A program made the translations under genes and the position numbers. Positions 44,127-52,792 of a stretch of 64,000 nt of DNA are shown here, in pieces. The stretch is from Planctomycetota bacterium (GTDB taxonomy: Bacteria; Planctomycetota; UBA1135; GCA-002686595). Every line of letters starts with the position of its first letter. Position 1 is the first letter of the stretch. The stretch lies in NCBI GenBank assembly GCA_020638855.1, contig JACKHT010000003.1:248001-312000 (forward strand), in the 5' to 3' direction. A model generated the notes under the pieces. That model saw only the letters and a program-made list of their open reading frames with translations, was not told where the DNA came from and did no database searches.

Positions 44127-44427
44127 AAGAGGTTCCTTGGAAGGGCCGGTGATCCTTCGGATCTACTGGCTTCCACCAATTGCACGCAACTTGCCCTAGC
44201 GGACAGGAAAGTGGCCAATTGCGTGCCTACTAGTGACCGCCAAGAAAAGCCTGAACGGGCACCGTACTCTTAGCTTTTACCCTCAAGGTTGAGTCTTTGG
44301 GGGACCAAATCCCACTTCGCAAAACGCCCCCTATGGGGCCTATCCGGGGCCACCGCCGGGCCAAACGGAGACGGTTCCCCCGGGGGGATGCCCCGGGGGA
44401 ACCGTAGTGGACCACCCTTGCCAGAAC
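44127..44427 (-). other. 301-bp intergenic region between tandem paralogues
   Basis: It holds the ribosome-binding site and presumed promoter of the gene starting at 44126 and, at its right end, the hairpin terminator of the paralogue that ends at 44428. No coding frame with recognisable features was found. Confidence 0.5.
44371..44405 (-). terminator. hairpin terminator after the second tandem exoprotein
   Basis: A perfect 15-bp stem (44371-44385 against 44391-44405) with a 5-nt loop lies 22 bp beyond the stop at 44428 on the minus strand. No long T tract follows (CTCCGTTTGG). Confidence 0.78.
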
Positions 44428-46164
44428 CTAGAAGGTCCAGGTGACCGCGTTCGAGAAGTTCGAAGTCAGAGGGATGTCCCGGTGCCAGTACTGGAAGTGC
44501 CAGGTCTGGCCGGAGAGGATCACACCACCGATCGGAGCCGGGATCGCGGTCGGGATGTCGTAGCCCGTGCCCGAGGTCGACGTACCGACCAAGTTCTGCA
44601 TCACACCGAACGGATCGAAGATGCCGACCGAGTTGAGCGGACCTCCGGTGATGTTGTAGCGGGCGATCAAGTTGGGGGCGCTGGTTGCGAGGCACAACAC
44701 ACCGCTGCCGATGGGCAACCCCGGTGCTTGCAAGCCGGTACCGATCAACAGGTAGCCAAACTGGCTAGGCGGACCCGAGGTGATGTCCACGTGCACGCCG
44801 GTTCCCGGACCACCCGCCAAGAAGATGTTCATGTTGGTCGGCCAACCGGTCGAGTTGGGCAGCGGGGTGCAAACCACGCCCCCTTCGCACGGGTCGGGGA
44901 TGCCGTTCAGGTTCAGGTCGAGGACTAGGCCCAAGGCGATCGCCACGGTGTCGTCCACACCATCGCCGTCGCAGTCGGAGAACCCGCCGATGTAACTATC
45001 CAGGGCGTTGAGATCGTCCCCCGTGTTGCCACTCGCCGTTCCCGAGCGCAGCGTTCCGAGACCGAGGTTCTCAGCCGCGATGAAGATGCCGGGGAAGGGA
45101 GAGACGCCGCCAAAGCCGGTGGGCAGCGGGGTCGTCAGGATGTCGCCCTCTTCGATCGGGATCCCGAAGATGCTATCGGGCATGCCAATCACCGCCGATC
45201 CCCGGCGCACCGAGAACAGCAACATGTCGGTGGTGCCACCCACCCAGTCGTAGGGCACGATCGAGGGTTGGAAGATGCCATCGCCGTTGTCCACCAGGGT
45301 CAAGGCATCCACGTCGTCCGCCAAACCCGTCAGCCCCAAACCCAAAAGCCACTCCGGCGCCCAAACCACCGGTGCCAAGCCAAAGGTGGTCTGCAGGATG
45401 TCGGCCCCGGTGTACCCGAAGGGCAGCCCCGAACCGAGGTTGGGGAAACCGGTGATCGGGTCGGGGAAGACCGAGTCCAAGCTGAAGTACACGACCGGCG
45501 GCGGGGTCGCACCGACCGGCAAGGTATCGAGCGCATCCAAGTTGTCGCCTGCGTTCGCAAACGCCGAGCTGGGCAGGGCCGGCTCGATCAAGCCGAGTCC
45601 GGCATAGGTGTAGCCCGAGCCCGAGGGCAGTCCATTGCCGTCGAGCACCCCGCGGTGGCCCACCGAAGGGCCCATCGGGAGCGGCCCGGGGGGCAGGAAG
45701 CCGCTGTTCATGAACACGTCGGCGGATGCGTCCCCAAAGGGGCGCTCGCTGAGGACGTTGGGCAGCATCGGGCCATTGCCGCCCGCGAAGCGGTCCACGC
45801 CAAACTGCAGCTGACCCGGCTGGATTCCGGCAGTCGTGATCAGGTCGTCCACTCCCCAAGAGAAGGCGTCGACTTCGACTCGGCACATCGAACCGGGGGG
45901 CGAGCCCACGCAGCCGGGAAACAGGCCGAGCCCGCCGATCAAGTGGGTGATGGCGATGTCGGGGGTGGGCAGCGGGCCGAGGCCGGGGGTGCCCCCGTTG
46001 ACGATCAGGATGTCCCCGTGGGTGATGGGGGTGAACGAGGCCGAGTCGGGCATGCCGACGGTGGCGCTTTGCCAGTCGATCGAGAACAGGGTGCGCTGGC
46101 CGAAGGCCTGGGAGGTGAGCAGGAGGGGCGCGGCGAGCAGGCCGAGCGAAGCTAGGGTCTTCAT
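44428..46164 (-). CDS. tandem exoprotein paralogue 2 with dockerin-like segment and NSTG domain (type A)
   Basis: The 578-residue exported protein is organised exactly as its downstream neighbour: signal peptide (MKTLASLGLLAAPLLLTSQA), two related beta regions (SIDWQSATVGMPDSASFTPI and SVRRGSAVIGMPDSIFGIPI), the segment DCDGDGVDDTVAIALGLVLD ... LNGIPDPCEG, and the terminal domain. The last about 150 residues differ from the paralogue at only two positions (Ser for Gly in LCLATSAPN, Ser for Ala in VILSGQTW), while the N-terminal half differs far more. This points to recent gene conversion or strong selection on the terminal domain. The start at 46164 was chosen at the signal peptide. Confidence 0.8.
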   Translation of the reverse strand: MKTLASLGLLAAPLLLTSQAFGQRTLFSIDWQSATVGMPDSASFTPITHGDILIVNGGTPGLGPLPTPDIAITHLIGGLGLFPGCVGSPPGSMCRVEVDAFSWGVDDLITTAGIQPGQLQFGVDRFAGGNGPMLPNVLSERPFGDASADVFMNSGFLPPGPLPMGPSVGHRGVLDGNGLPSGSGYTYAGLGLIEPALPSSAFANAGDNLDALDTLPVGATPPPVVYFSLDSVFPDPITGFPNLGSGLPFGYTGADILQTTFGLAPVVWAPEWLLGLGLTGLADDVDALTLVDNGDGIFQPSIVPYDWVGGTTDMLLFSVRRGSAVIGMPDSIFGIPIEEGDILTTPLPTGFGGVSPFPGIFIAAENLGLGTLRSGTASGNTGDDLNALDSYIGGFSDCDGDGVDDTVAIALGLVLDLNLNGIPDPCEGGVVCTPLPNSTGWPTNMNIFLAGGPGTGVHVDITSGPPSQFGYLLIGTGLQAPGLPIGSGVLCLATSAPNLIARYNITGGPLNSVGIFDPFGVMQNLVGTSTSGTGYDIPTAIPAPIGGVILSGQTWHFQYWHRDIPLTSNFSNAVTWTF

Positions 46165-46396
46165 GGATGGATTCCGAAGGGGGTTGGGGGGGGCGGAAGC
46201 CGCCCCCGCTGCATCCCAAATGCGTCCCAGCGTTTCGATCGGACAAAAATCCCAAGGTGTCTTGCCGGCCTCGCTGCGAGGCCCAAAGCGAGGCTCTGCC
46301 AGCGATGGGGTACTGGGGCTGGCTGGCACCCTGCTACCAACCCCGGGGCTTGGTAACCCCCGCGCCCCGTCCAGACCCGGGGGAACACCCAGTCGT

Positions 46397-47623
46397 TCAG
46401 CCTTCGATCATCGCGATCAGCGAGCGCACCGCTTGCTCCACAAAAGCGGGGTCTTCGGCGGTCAGGTCGAGGGCCTCGGTCTCGATGGTGTCGGGCAAGG
46501 CGACCTGCAGGGCCTCCCAGTAGGCGCGGTCGAGCTCCGGGTCGAAGAGTTCGCCGCCTGTGGCCGAGTAGCGGCTGACCCCACGCAGGGGCATCAGGAA
46601 CTTGGTCTTGCCCTTGGCATGGCGCAAGCGGTCCGCGATGGCTTGTGCCACCCGCGCTTGTTCGTCCGCACGCAGGCGCGGCACGAACACAAAGGGGTTG
46701 TGGAAGGTCTGCTGATGGCTCGCCCATTCGGGCGGCACCACGTTGGGTTCGTTGAGCAGGATGCCGAGGTGCTCGGAGCCCCCGGGACAAACCACTTGGG
46801 GCAGACCCAATTCGCCCGCCACGGTCAAGCGCTTGGGACCTGCCGCCCGCAGCACGCCGTAGACCCCGTCGGCGATGTCGCCCAGCGCGTAGTCGAACAC
46901 CGCGGTGATCAGACCTTCGCGCATCATCTGTTCCATCGCTTCGCCCCCCGCGCCGATGGCGTGGAAGGTGATCACTTCGTAGCCAGCCTGATGGAACAGG
47001 TCAATCGCGTGCATCGAGCCTTGGGTCAGCACGCCTAGGTTGGTGAGGCCGATCACGCCCTTGACGCCGGGCTCGTCGGCGGTGCTGCGCTCCACCTGGG
47101 CCATGCCCCAGGCGGCGGCCGCGGCGTTGGCCAAGATGCGGCGCGCGAAGGGGTTGAGCCCCAGGATGTCGCTCACCGAGAACATCATGGTGATGTCTTT
47201 GATGCCGACGAAGGGCTTGGTGTCGCCCGATGCAGCGGTCGAAAGCATCACCTTCGGGAAACCATAGGGCAGCGCCTGCAGCACTTGCGAGCAATTGGAA
47301 GTGCCCTGGGTTCCGCCCAAGGCCACCACGGCGTGCACGCTGCCCTGCGCGATGCGTTCCAGGAGCACTTTCGTCGCCCCTTGGATCAAGACCGGCGAGG
47401 CCTTTTGCCGCGAGGGATTCGTGCGCAGTTCCTCGATCGAACTGCCGCCTGCTTGTGCGATGGCCTCCTTGGTGATATCGGCGCGCACCTTGGGCGACTC
47501 GCCCATCACACTCAGGTCGATCAAGAGGGCTTGGCCTCCCAAAGCCTGGATCTCCTGACGCATGAAATCGGCCTCGGCCGCCTTGGTGTCCAACGTGGCG
47601 AGGATGGCGATGGTCTTGGGCAT
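46397..47623 (-). CDS. Tm-1-like ATP-binding domain protein (UPF0261)
   Basis: The 408-residue protein matches UPF0261/Tm-1-like proteins: TIAILATLDTKAAEADFMRQ at the N-terminus, VVALGGTQGTSNCSQVLQAL, KVMLSTAASGDTKPFVGI and DITMMFSVSDILGLN, then GVIGLTNLGVLTQG and EVITFHAIGAGGEAMEQMMR. Plant Tm-1, which blocks tobamovirus replication, is a fusion of this domain with a TIM-barrel of the type encoded at 49929-50789; the bacterial function is unknown. The start at 47623 lies directly before the first strand. Here the two halves are separated by a lipoprotein gene. Confidence 0.87.
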   Translation of the reverse strand: MPKTIAILATLDTKAAEADFMRQEIQALGGQALLIDLSVMGESPKVRADITKEAIAQAGGSSIEELRTNPSRQKASPVLIQGATKVLLERIAQGSVHAVVALGGTQGTSNCSQVLQALPYGFPKVMLSTAASGDTKPFVGIKDITMMFSVSDILGLNPFARRILANAAAAAWGMAQVERSTADEPGVKGVIGLTNLGVLTQGSMHAIDLFHQAGYEVITFHAIGAGGEAMEQMMREGLITAVFDYALGDIADGVYGVLRAAGPKRLTVAGELGLPQVVCPGGSEHLGILLNEPNVVPPEWASHQQTFHNPFVFVPRLRADEQARVAQAIADRLRHAKGKTKFLMPLRGVSRYSATGGELFDPELDRAYWEALQVALPDTIETEALDLTAEDPAFVEQAVRSLIAMIEG

Positions 47624-47696
47624 GGCGCCAGTGTAGCAACCCCGTCTAGGAGCGCTCACCCAAGCCAACCGACCCGCCACCCATCGACCCGTTCCG

Positions 47697-49694
47697 TTAC
47701 TCGCTGGTCACGCGCAGCACGACTTGCTGGGTCTCGCCCGCAGCGGGCGCAACGGCTTGTTGGTTGGGTACGGTGATCCACGACGTTCCATCGGAGGAGG
47801 TGCCCTTGGCGATGAAGCCGTAGGCCAATCCGGGCAGCAATTCGTCAATCCTCCAGGGGGTTGCGTCTTGCGCGGATACGGCGGCGGCTTCTTCGCCGAG
47901 GGCGGCCGGAAAGTACCTACGGCCATTTTGGATCGGAGGTCCGGACCCGTCCACCTGCTCGCCCGCTGCGGTTTCGAAGCGCACCGAGAACGCCGCTCTC
48001 GGAACCGACCACGCGACGCGAGCATCGCCGGCGGGTGCCGACCAAGACCCATCCAAAACCACGATCCGTTCGGGCTGGCTATTCGCCGCTGGTTGGCGGG
48101 CCAACACGAAGAGCTTCTGATGGGGGGGCAGGCAGGCGGCGAAACGTCCCTCGGGATCGGTACTCAGGCACTGCACCACGACCGGAGGCTGCAAGGGCGC
48201 CCCGGAGAGCGCCACGAAGCTGACGCGCCATGGCCCCGTGGCCTCCGCATGGTCCACGACACGACCTTCGATCCGAACCCAGCCGGCCTCTGGTTCCAAG
48301 CGGACCCAAACTTCCGCACTGGCTTGCAAGTCCACTCGCCGGCGCAGCCCCAATTCGGAGGCCCACAGCGTTGGAGACCACGTAGGAAAGCCTTCGAAAG
48401 GCTCATGGATCTCGATCTCGTAGGTCCCAGGATCGAGGCCTTCGATCACGAAGTAGCCAGCGAGCGGCACGGGTTCCCTGCGCATTTGCTCCAAGCCCCC
48501 CGGCACCACCCGGGAAACGGTGGCCTCCAAGGCACGGCCCAAGTACACCGGTGAAACGCTGACTCGGATCAAACCCTGCAAGCCAATGCGCAGTTCGCCC
48601 AGATCCAAATCCTGACCGGGGAGCAACTCGACTTCGAACGGCTGCCAGGGCAAGTATTCGTAGGTTTCACTCGAAATGCGTAGGGTCCCCGGATCCACGT
48701 TTGGGAAGTCGAATTCGGGTTGGGCCATGGCGCGGATCGAGTAGCTGCTGCCGACCTGCGCGAGCCGCACGTAGGAACCGCTGGTGGCTTCCCCCTTGGG
48801 CCCACGAACGCTGCCGTGCACGGTTCCCTTGCGCGGAAGCACGATGCGTAGGGGGTCGGTCCCGGGCTGCACGTCCTCGATCAGTTGGTTGGCGTGTCCT
48901 TCGGCGTGAACCCAAAGGCACCAGGGTCCGCCTTGAAAACCCGCGAACGCAAAGCCTCCGTCCGGCGATCCGAAATTCGCGTGCCGCTTGGGGCCCAGGA
49001 AGTCTGCGGCCGGGCCGCTGGAAAAGGGCAGATCGGGACGCAAGGCTTCGACGTCGCTGGCCGGGTAGGCGTCGATTTGGAACGAGGGGATCGGCTCGCC
49101 GAGGTCGTCGACGACCTGCCCAAGGATCGGAAGCGCTTCCCTGGAAAGCTTGAGTTGCACCGAGCCATCCTTCCCCAGAACCACCTGCGGAAGCGCCAGA
49201 ATCGAGGTACTAGCCGATACGTTGGGTAGGGCGGGTTCGAGATTGGTTTCCACCACCCACTCCCAGTCATGGTTTTCGGCGGCCTGCTCAGCGCGCGGTC
49301 CCGCTGCTTCGGGAAGTTTCATCCGAAAGCCCCCCTGGCCATCGGAATAGCTTGCAAACGATCCTATGGCTTGCCGGTGGGACTGGGGCCCCACTCCGGG
49401 CGGCTCCTGCGCCTGGTCCGGCCGCCCCAAGACCCGCAGCGTCACCAGTGCACCGCTCACGAAGGATCCATCTTCCCAGAGGACTTGCCCGCGCAACTCC
49501 GATGCTAGCCCTGACATTGGCTCCGACGTTGGACCCGACGTTGGCCCCGATGTCGGCGTGGCTCTGGGGTCGGGTTGCTCCGGAGCAGGCGGCTTGCCGC
49601 AGCCCAACGCGAGTACCCACATCAAGCCAGCCCACGCGAACCAGCGCGGGGACCCAGGAAGGGGTGAAGGGAGTAGGTGAGTCATCGGAAGCAT
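47697..49694 (-). CDS. lipoprotein with carboxypeptidase-regulatory-like repeats
   Basis: The 665-residue protein has a lipoprotein signal with the lipobox ALGCGKPP (Cys near residue 32). A short low-complexity linker of repeated TSGP/TSEP units is encoded by a 12-bp repeat near 49515-49560. Several beta-sandwich repeats of the carboxypeptidase-regulatory/prealbumin-like type follow: LRGQVLWEDGSFVSGALVTL, ILGQVVDDLGEPIPSFQIDA and GTVHGSVRGPKGEATSGSYV. It is probably a surface-anchored protein; no enzyme motif was seen. Two nearby ATG codons (49694 and 49685) are possible starts. It lies between the Tm-1-like and PEP-hydrolase-like genes in the same orientation. Confidence 0.75.
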   Translation of the reverse strand: MLPMTHLLPSPLPGSPRWFAWAGLMWVLALGCGKPPAPEQPDPRATPTSGPTSGPTSEPMSGLASELRGQVLWEDGSFVSGALVTLRVLGRPDQAQEPPGVGPQSHRQAIGSFASYSDGQGGFRMKLPEAAGPRAEQAAENHDWEWVVETNLEPALPNVSASTSILALPQVVLGKDGSVQLKLSREALPILGQVVDDLGEPIPSFQIDAYPASDVEALRPDLPFSSGPAADFLGPKRHANFGSPDGGFAFAGFQGGPWCLWVHAEGHANQLIEDVQPGTDPLRIVLPRKGTVHGSVRGPKGEATSGSYVRLAQVGSSYSIRAMAQPEFDFPNVDPGTLRISSETYEYLPWQPFEVELLPGQDLDLGELRIGLQGLIRVSVSPVYLGRALEATVSRVVPGGLEQMRREPVPLAGYFVIEGLDPGTYEIEIHEPFEGFPTWSPTLWASELGLRRRVDLQASAEVWVRLEPEAGWVRIEGRVVDHAEATGPWRVSFVALSGAPLQPPVVVQCLSTDPEGRFAACLPPHQKLFVLARQPAANSQPERIVVLDGSWSAPAGDARVAWSVPRAAFSVRFETAAGEQVDGSGPPIQNGRRYFPAALGEEAAAVSAQDATPWRIDELLPGLAYGFIAKGTSSDGTSWITVPNQQAVAPAAGETQQVVLRVTSE

Positions 49695-49729
49695 CGGACC
49701 CTACCCCAAAGCACGCTCGGAGTCACTTC

Positions 49730-49764
49730 GCGTGCCCAGGGTCATGCGCGTGCCCAGGGTTATG
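49730..49764. repeat. 18-bp direct repeat, two copies
   Basis: Two copies of GCGTGCCCAGGGTCATG (second copy has GGTTATG) sit 18 bp apart in the intergenic stretch upstream of the lipoprotein gene. It is short, with no known function. Confidence 0.7.
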
Positions 49765-49928
49765 CGGGAGAGGGTGGGGAAGAACGGAGGACTTCGCTTC
49801 GCGTTCAAAAAACCGGGTTCGAGGTTGCCACGTTGGGTGCTGGATGCCCAACCGAGAGGGGATGGATTTGGGCTCCGATCGAAGCGTCTCGGGAATCTCG
49901 GTGAGCGCCTCGGAGGAAGGAGCGGTAC

Positions 49929-50789
49929 CTACTTACCAAACCGCAAGGCGGCGAACTCGCTAGCCGCTTGGGTGACGGCCCGCTCGATGGGCAAGCGTTC
50001 GGTCGAGGAACCGGTCCAAAAACCATGGCCGGAGGTGTGGTTGAGCATGTACTGGGCGTCGGCGGGGTTTTCCATGGCAGCGCCGTGGGCGACCAGCAAA
50101 ACCTCCGGGTGCAAGGCACGTACCTTCTGGTAGACCGCCTCCGTTTGGCGCGCGGTGTCTTCGATGGTCATGCCGTTGTCGTAGCCGCGCAGCCCGCCCT
50201 TCGTGGTTCCGGCGTGGTAGCAAAAGATATGTGGCTTGGCCTGTTCGGCGATGGCGAGCGAGTCTTCCTCGGTGAACCCGAGTCCGATCGTGACCATCCC
50301 CATTTCCTCCTTGGCAAGACGCAGCATGTCGATCTCGTTCTGCAGGGTGATGCCTGCCGAGGTCAGCACGCGGAAGATCTCGGAGTCATGGTCCACGTAG
50401 GAGATCGACGGGCCAATGTTCGAAACCGACATCACGCCCATGGCTTTGCACTCCTCGAGCACCATGCGCATGTCCTTGAGCGGGTCGTTGGCGTTGAGGC
50501 ACGCGCACACAAACGCCTTTCCTCCCATGGCGGGCAGGATGTCTTCGCGCGTGTAATCCAAGGTCTGCCGGTTGGAGTCCAGGATCGGCCACATCATCGC
50601 CATGGTGCCCATGCCATTGGCGCGCAGCCGCGCTCCTGAAAACGTGTTCACACAGTCGACGCCGCATTGTTCCAGGAGCTTGGCGACGAGCCCGCTTCCT
50701 GCTGAAGCGATCATGAGGGGCACCCGCCGTTCCACTTTGGATCGCAAGTTGGCGAGGATTTGTTCGGTCGTCAGTCGTTGGGTGATCAT
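49929..50789 (-). CDS. phosphoenolpyruvate hydrolase-like TIM-barrel protein
   Basis: The 286-residue protein belongs to the PEP-hydrolase-like/Tm-1 C-terminal TIM-barrel family: PLMIASAGSGLVAKLLEQCG at the N-terminus, GVDCVNTFSGARLRANGMGT, FVCACLNANDPLKDMRMVLE, MVTIGLGFTEEDSLAIAEQA and GHGFWTGSSTERLPIERAVT near the end. Family members usually lie next to or are fused with the UPF0261/Tm-1-like partner, which is encoded 2.3 kb downstream here. The start at 50789 directly precedes the first helix. Despite the family name the real activity is not established. Confidence 0.85.
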   Translation of the reverse strand: MITQRLTTEQILANLRSKVERRVPLMIASAGSGLVAKLLEQCGVDCVNTFSGARLRANGMGTMAMMWPILDSNRQTLDYTREDILPAMGGKAFVCACLNANDPLKDMRMVLEECKAMGVMSVSNIGPSISYVDHDSEIFRVLTSAGITLQNEIDMLRLAKEEMGMVTIGLGFTEEDSLAIAEQAKPHIFCYHAGTTKGGLRGYDNGMTIEDTARQTEAVYQKVRALHPEVLLVAHGAAMENPADAQYMLNHTSGHGFWTGSSTERLPIERAVTQAASEFAALRFGK

Positions 50790-51034
50790 GGGTACCGTGC
50801 AGGGGAATGCCGTAGAATAGCGACTGACGGCGCGGGTCGCAGGAAGGGCTGCCGGATGCCCCCCTAGGCCTTGCCAGGCCGCAAGCGGGTGGAACTTGCG
50901 GCCCAACCATCGGAATCGCAAGGGCCCCACCCCGCAATGGCCCGAAAGTTTTCAAAGATCGCCGCCATCAGCGGGCATCTTGGTGACCAATGGCCGTTGC
51001 GGCCCTGCCAACCACCGCGCGTGCCCCCCTAGCC

Positions 51035-51787
51035 ATGTCTGTCAAACCGATCCTCGCCTGGACGCTTCCCCTGATCTTCGCCGGTGGGGGGTTCTACCTG
51101 TACCGTTCTTTGCCCACCCAAGAGAGCGTCGAGCCGGGCTTGGAAGCCGAGACCAACATCCAATCGAATCCCGGGGCCCGGGCGAATCTGAAACGCGAAA
51201 CGTTGGTTGCCCCCGATGCCAATGCCCTAGCTGCAGACGCCGAGGCGGCGGGATCGAAGCCGCAGCCGACCACCAACCAGGGAACCAAACCCAGCGGGAC
51301 CCAAACCAAGCCCGCTGCGCAGAAACCTAGCGCGCAGAATCCTGGTGCCCAGAAACCCGGCGGGCCCAACGCCCCGGCGGACACCCCGCCCAAAGCGAAG
51401 CCGGAAAAGTACGTCGAACACGCCGGCAAGCAAGAGCTGCGCGACGGCACGCTGTTCCTGTACGACGCCGAGGGGTTGGTGCTGGTGGAAATGGGACCCT
51501 TCTCCAACGGGCAGCGCCAGGGATTCTGGGAGACCTACGCGGAGAACGGCACAGTCCTGCAACGGGGGAGCTACGTCGATGGCAAAGCCGACGGCCTGTG
51601 GGAAGGTTGGTACGAAAGCGGAGCGAAGCGCTACTCGGGCAACAAATCCGCCGGCCAGCTGGAAGGGCAGGTGGACTTCTGGACTCCTGACGGAGCGGTC
51701 GATACCAACCAAAGCGGAATGTACACCGCAGGCAAAAAACAGACCGCCGAAGGGCCTCCGCAGGACGACCCCGAAGAGAGCCGCTAG
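51035..51787 (+). CDS. membrane-anchored protein with MORN-like repeats
   Basis: The 250-residue protein has an N-terminal hydrophobic segment (about 6-24: ILAWTLPLIFAGGGFYLY). A disordered Pro/Ala/Lys/Gln-rich linker (about 60-125) with repeats of the type A-Q-K-P follows. C-terminal MORN-like or toxin-antitoxin-type repeats are RQGFWETYAENGTVLQRGSY and KADGLWEGWYESGAKRYSGN. The start at 51035 is immediately before the hydrophobic segment; earlier in-frame ATG codons add nothing recognisable. A periplasmic domain tethered to the inner membrane is likely; the partner is unknown. Confidence 0.72.
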   Translation: MSVKPILAWTLPLIFAGGGFYLYRSLPTQESVEPGLEAETNIQSNPGARANLKRETLVAPDANALAADAEAAGSKPQPTTNQGTKPSGTQTKPAAQKPSAQNPGAQKPGGPNAPADTPPKAKPEKYVEHAGKQELRDGTLFLYDAEGLVLVEMGPFSNGQRQGFWETYAENGTVLQRGSYVDGKADGLWEGWYESGAKRYSGNKSAGQLEGQVDFWTPDGAVDTNQSGMYTAGKKQTAEGPPQDDPEESR

Positions 51788-51796
51788 CGCGCTCGC

Positions 51797-52057
51797 TCAG
51801 CCGTCCCCGAACTTGCGGATGCCACCCGACCCGTCGGGGCCGCGGTCATGCAAGGGTTTGATGGTTCCCTTGCCCTTGACCCCCGACTTGTGGGTCGAGG
51901 CCAATTCCAGCTCGCCCGCTTCGATCAGCGCTTGGATCGGGGGGTGCTCGAGTGCCTTGGGGGTGATTTGGCCCGTCTTGCCCGGGCCCAGGAAAAGGCG
52001 CTTGCCTTCGGGGAGGGAGAGGCTGAGGGGCTTGCGAGTCTTGTTCGTGATGTCCAT
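51797..52057 (-). CDS. small conserved-looking hypothetical protein
   Basis: This 86-residue protein begins MDITNKTRKPLSLSLPEGKR, followed by LFLGPGKTGQITPKALEHPP and a short glycine-rich tail (DRGPDGSGGIRKFGDG). The first 55 residues look like a small beta-rich fold; no signal or hydrophobic segment is present. I do not recognise a characterised family. Support is the low-complexity-free N-terminal half and tight packing 18 bp after the HlyIII gene on the same strand. It converges on the MORN-like gene with 9 bp between stops. Confidence 0.6.
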   Translation of the reverse strand: MDITNKTRKPLSLSLPEGKRLFLGPGKTGQITPKALEHPPIQALIEAGELELASTHKSGVKGKGTIKPLHDRGPDGSGGIRKFGDG

Positions 52058-52075
52058 CGAATGCCTAGTTTAGCA

Positions 52076-52792
52076 CTAGGTGGGGGAGGATGGACCCTGG
52101 ATTCCGGCCGGTTTCCCCCGGGTCAAGGGCCCCATGGGGTACTGCGCGTTGTCGTACAGGAAACGCCAATGCAAGCCCATGCCCACCAGCACGGCCACGT
52201 GCCAAAGTTCGTGCGGGCCGATGACCCCGGGGATCAGCGTGGGCCAACCGAAACCCATCAGAAGCGCTCCGACCGAGTACGCCACGCCCCCGCCCAAGAG
52301 CAGCCGCATGGGCCTCGTTCCTAGCCGCTTCCACAGCACGAGTCCCGAAACGGCGGCGATCCAACCCAGCAACAAGAACACGCCGTTCCCAAGGCCCCGT
52401 GGAAGGTCGTGGTAGTAGATGCTGAACATCGTCACCCCGGTTGCCACCGCCGACCACATCAGAGCCAACGGCAGCCAGCGGGCGACTCCGCGGAAGAACA
52501 GTCCCTGAACCGGGGTATGGGTTCCGGCGATCAAGGTGAAGATCGCCGCATAGTCCAAGCGCCCCAGCACGGCCCGCCCCGTCGTGTCCGCAGCCAATAG
52601 GTGGTAGACCCCGCTCATGGCCAGTAGAAACACCGAGCAAAACACGTAGACGGACAAGTACGCCACGCGCACTTTGCTCCCGCGAGCTTTGTGCAACAGC
52701 TTCGCTCCGAGCCCGGCAAACACCCCGGCACCGATCAAGTGCGAGAAAGTGGAGAAGGGCTCGTAGAACCCGGGGATGGGGTGGACTTGCAC
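52076..52792 (-). CDS. hemolysin III / PAQR family membrane protein
   Basis: The 238-residue integral membrane protein has about seven hydrophobic helices and the HlyIII/PAQR metal-site residues: FSTFSHLIGAGVF in the first helix, SGVYHLLAADTTGR, RLDYAAIFTLIAGTHTP and, in the last helices, GPHELWHVAVLVGM. The three His positions are probable metal ligands. The start is the GTG at 52792, which gives the N-terminus M-Q-V-H-P-I-P-G-F-Y-E-P used in the family; the frame stays open to a TTG at 52882. The real function of bacterial members is not settled; some affect membrane lipids rather than lysis. Confidence 0.88.
   Translation of the reverse strand: MQVHPIPGFYEPFSTFSHLIGAGVFAGLGAKLLHKARGSKVRVAYLSVYVFCSVFLLAMSGVYHLLAADTTGRAVLGRLDYAAIFTLIAGTHTPVQGLFFRGVARWLPLALMWSAVATGVTMFSIYYHDLPRGLGNGVFLLLGWIAAVSGLVLWKRLGTRPMRLLLGGGVAYSVGALLMGFGWPTLIPGVIGPHELWHVAVLVGMGLHWRFLYDNAQYPMGPLTRGKPAGIQGPSSPT

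Noticed and set aside
46267..46355. Two short hairpins (46267-46283 and 46335-46355) as terminators of the Tm-1-like gene
   Set aside because: Stems of only 6-7 bp and no T tract on the minus strand; too weak to annotate.
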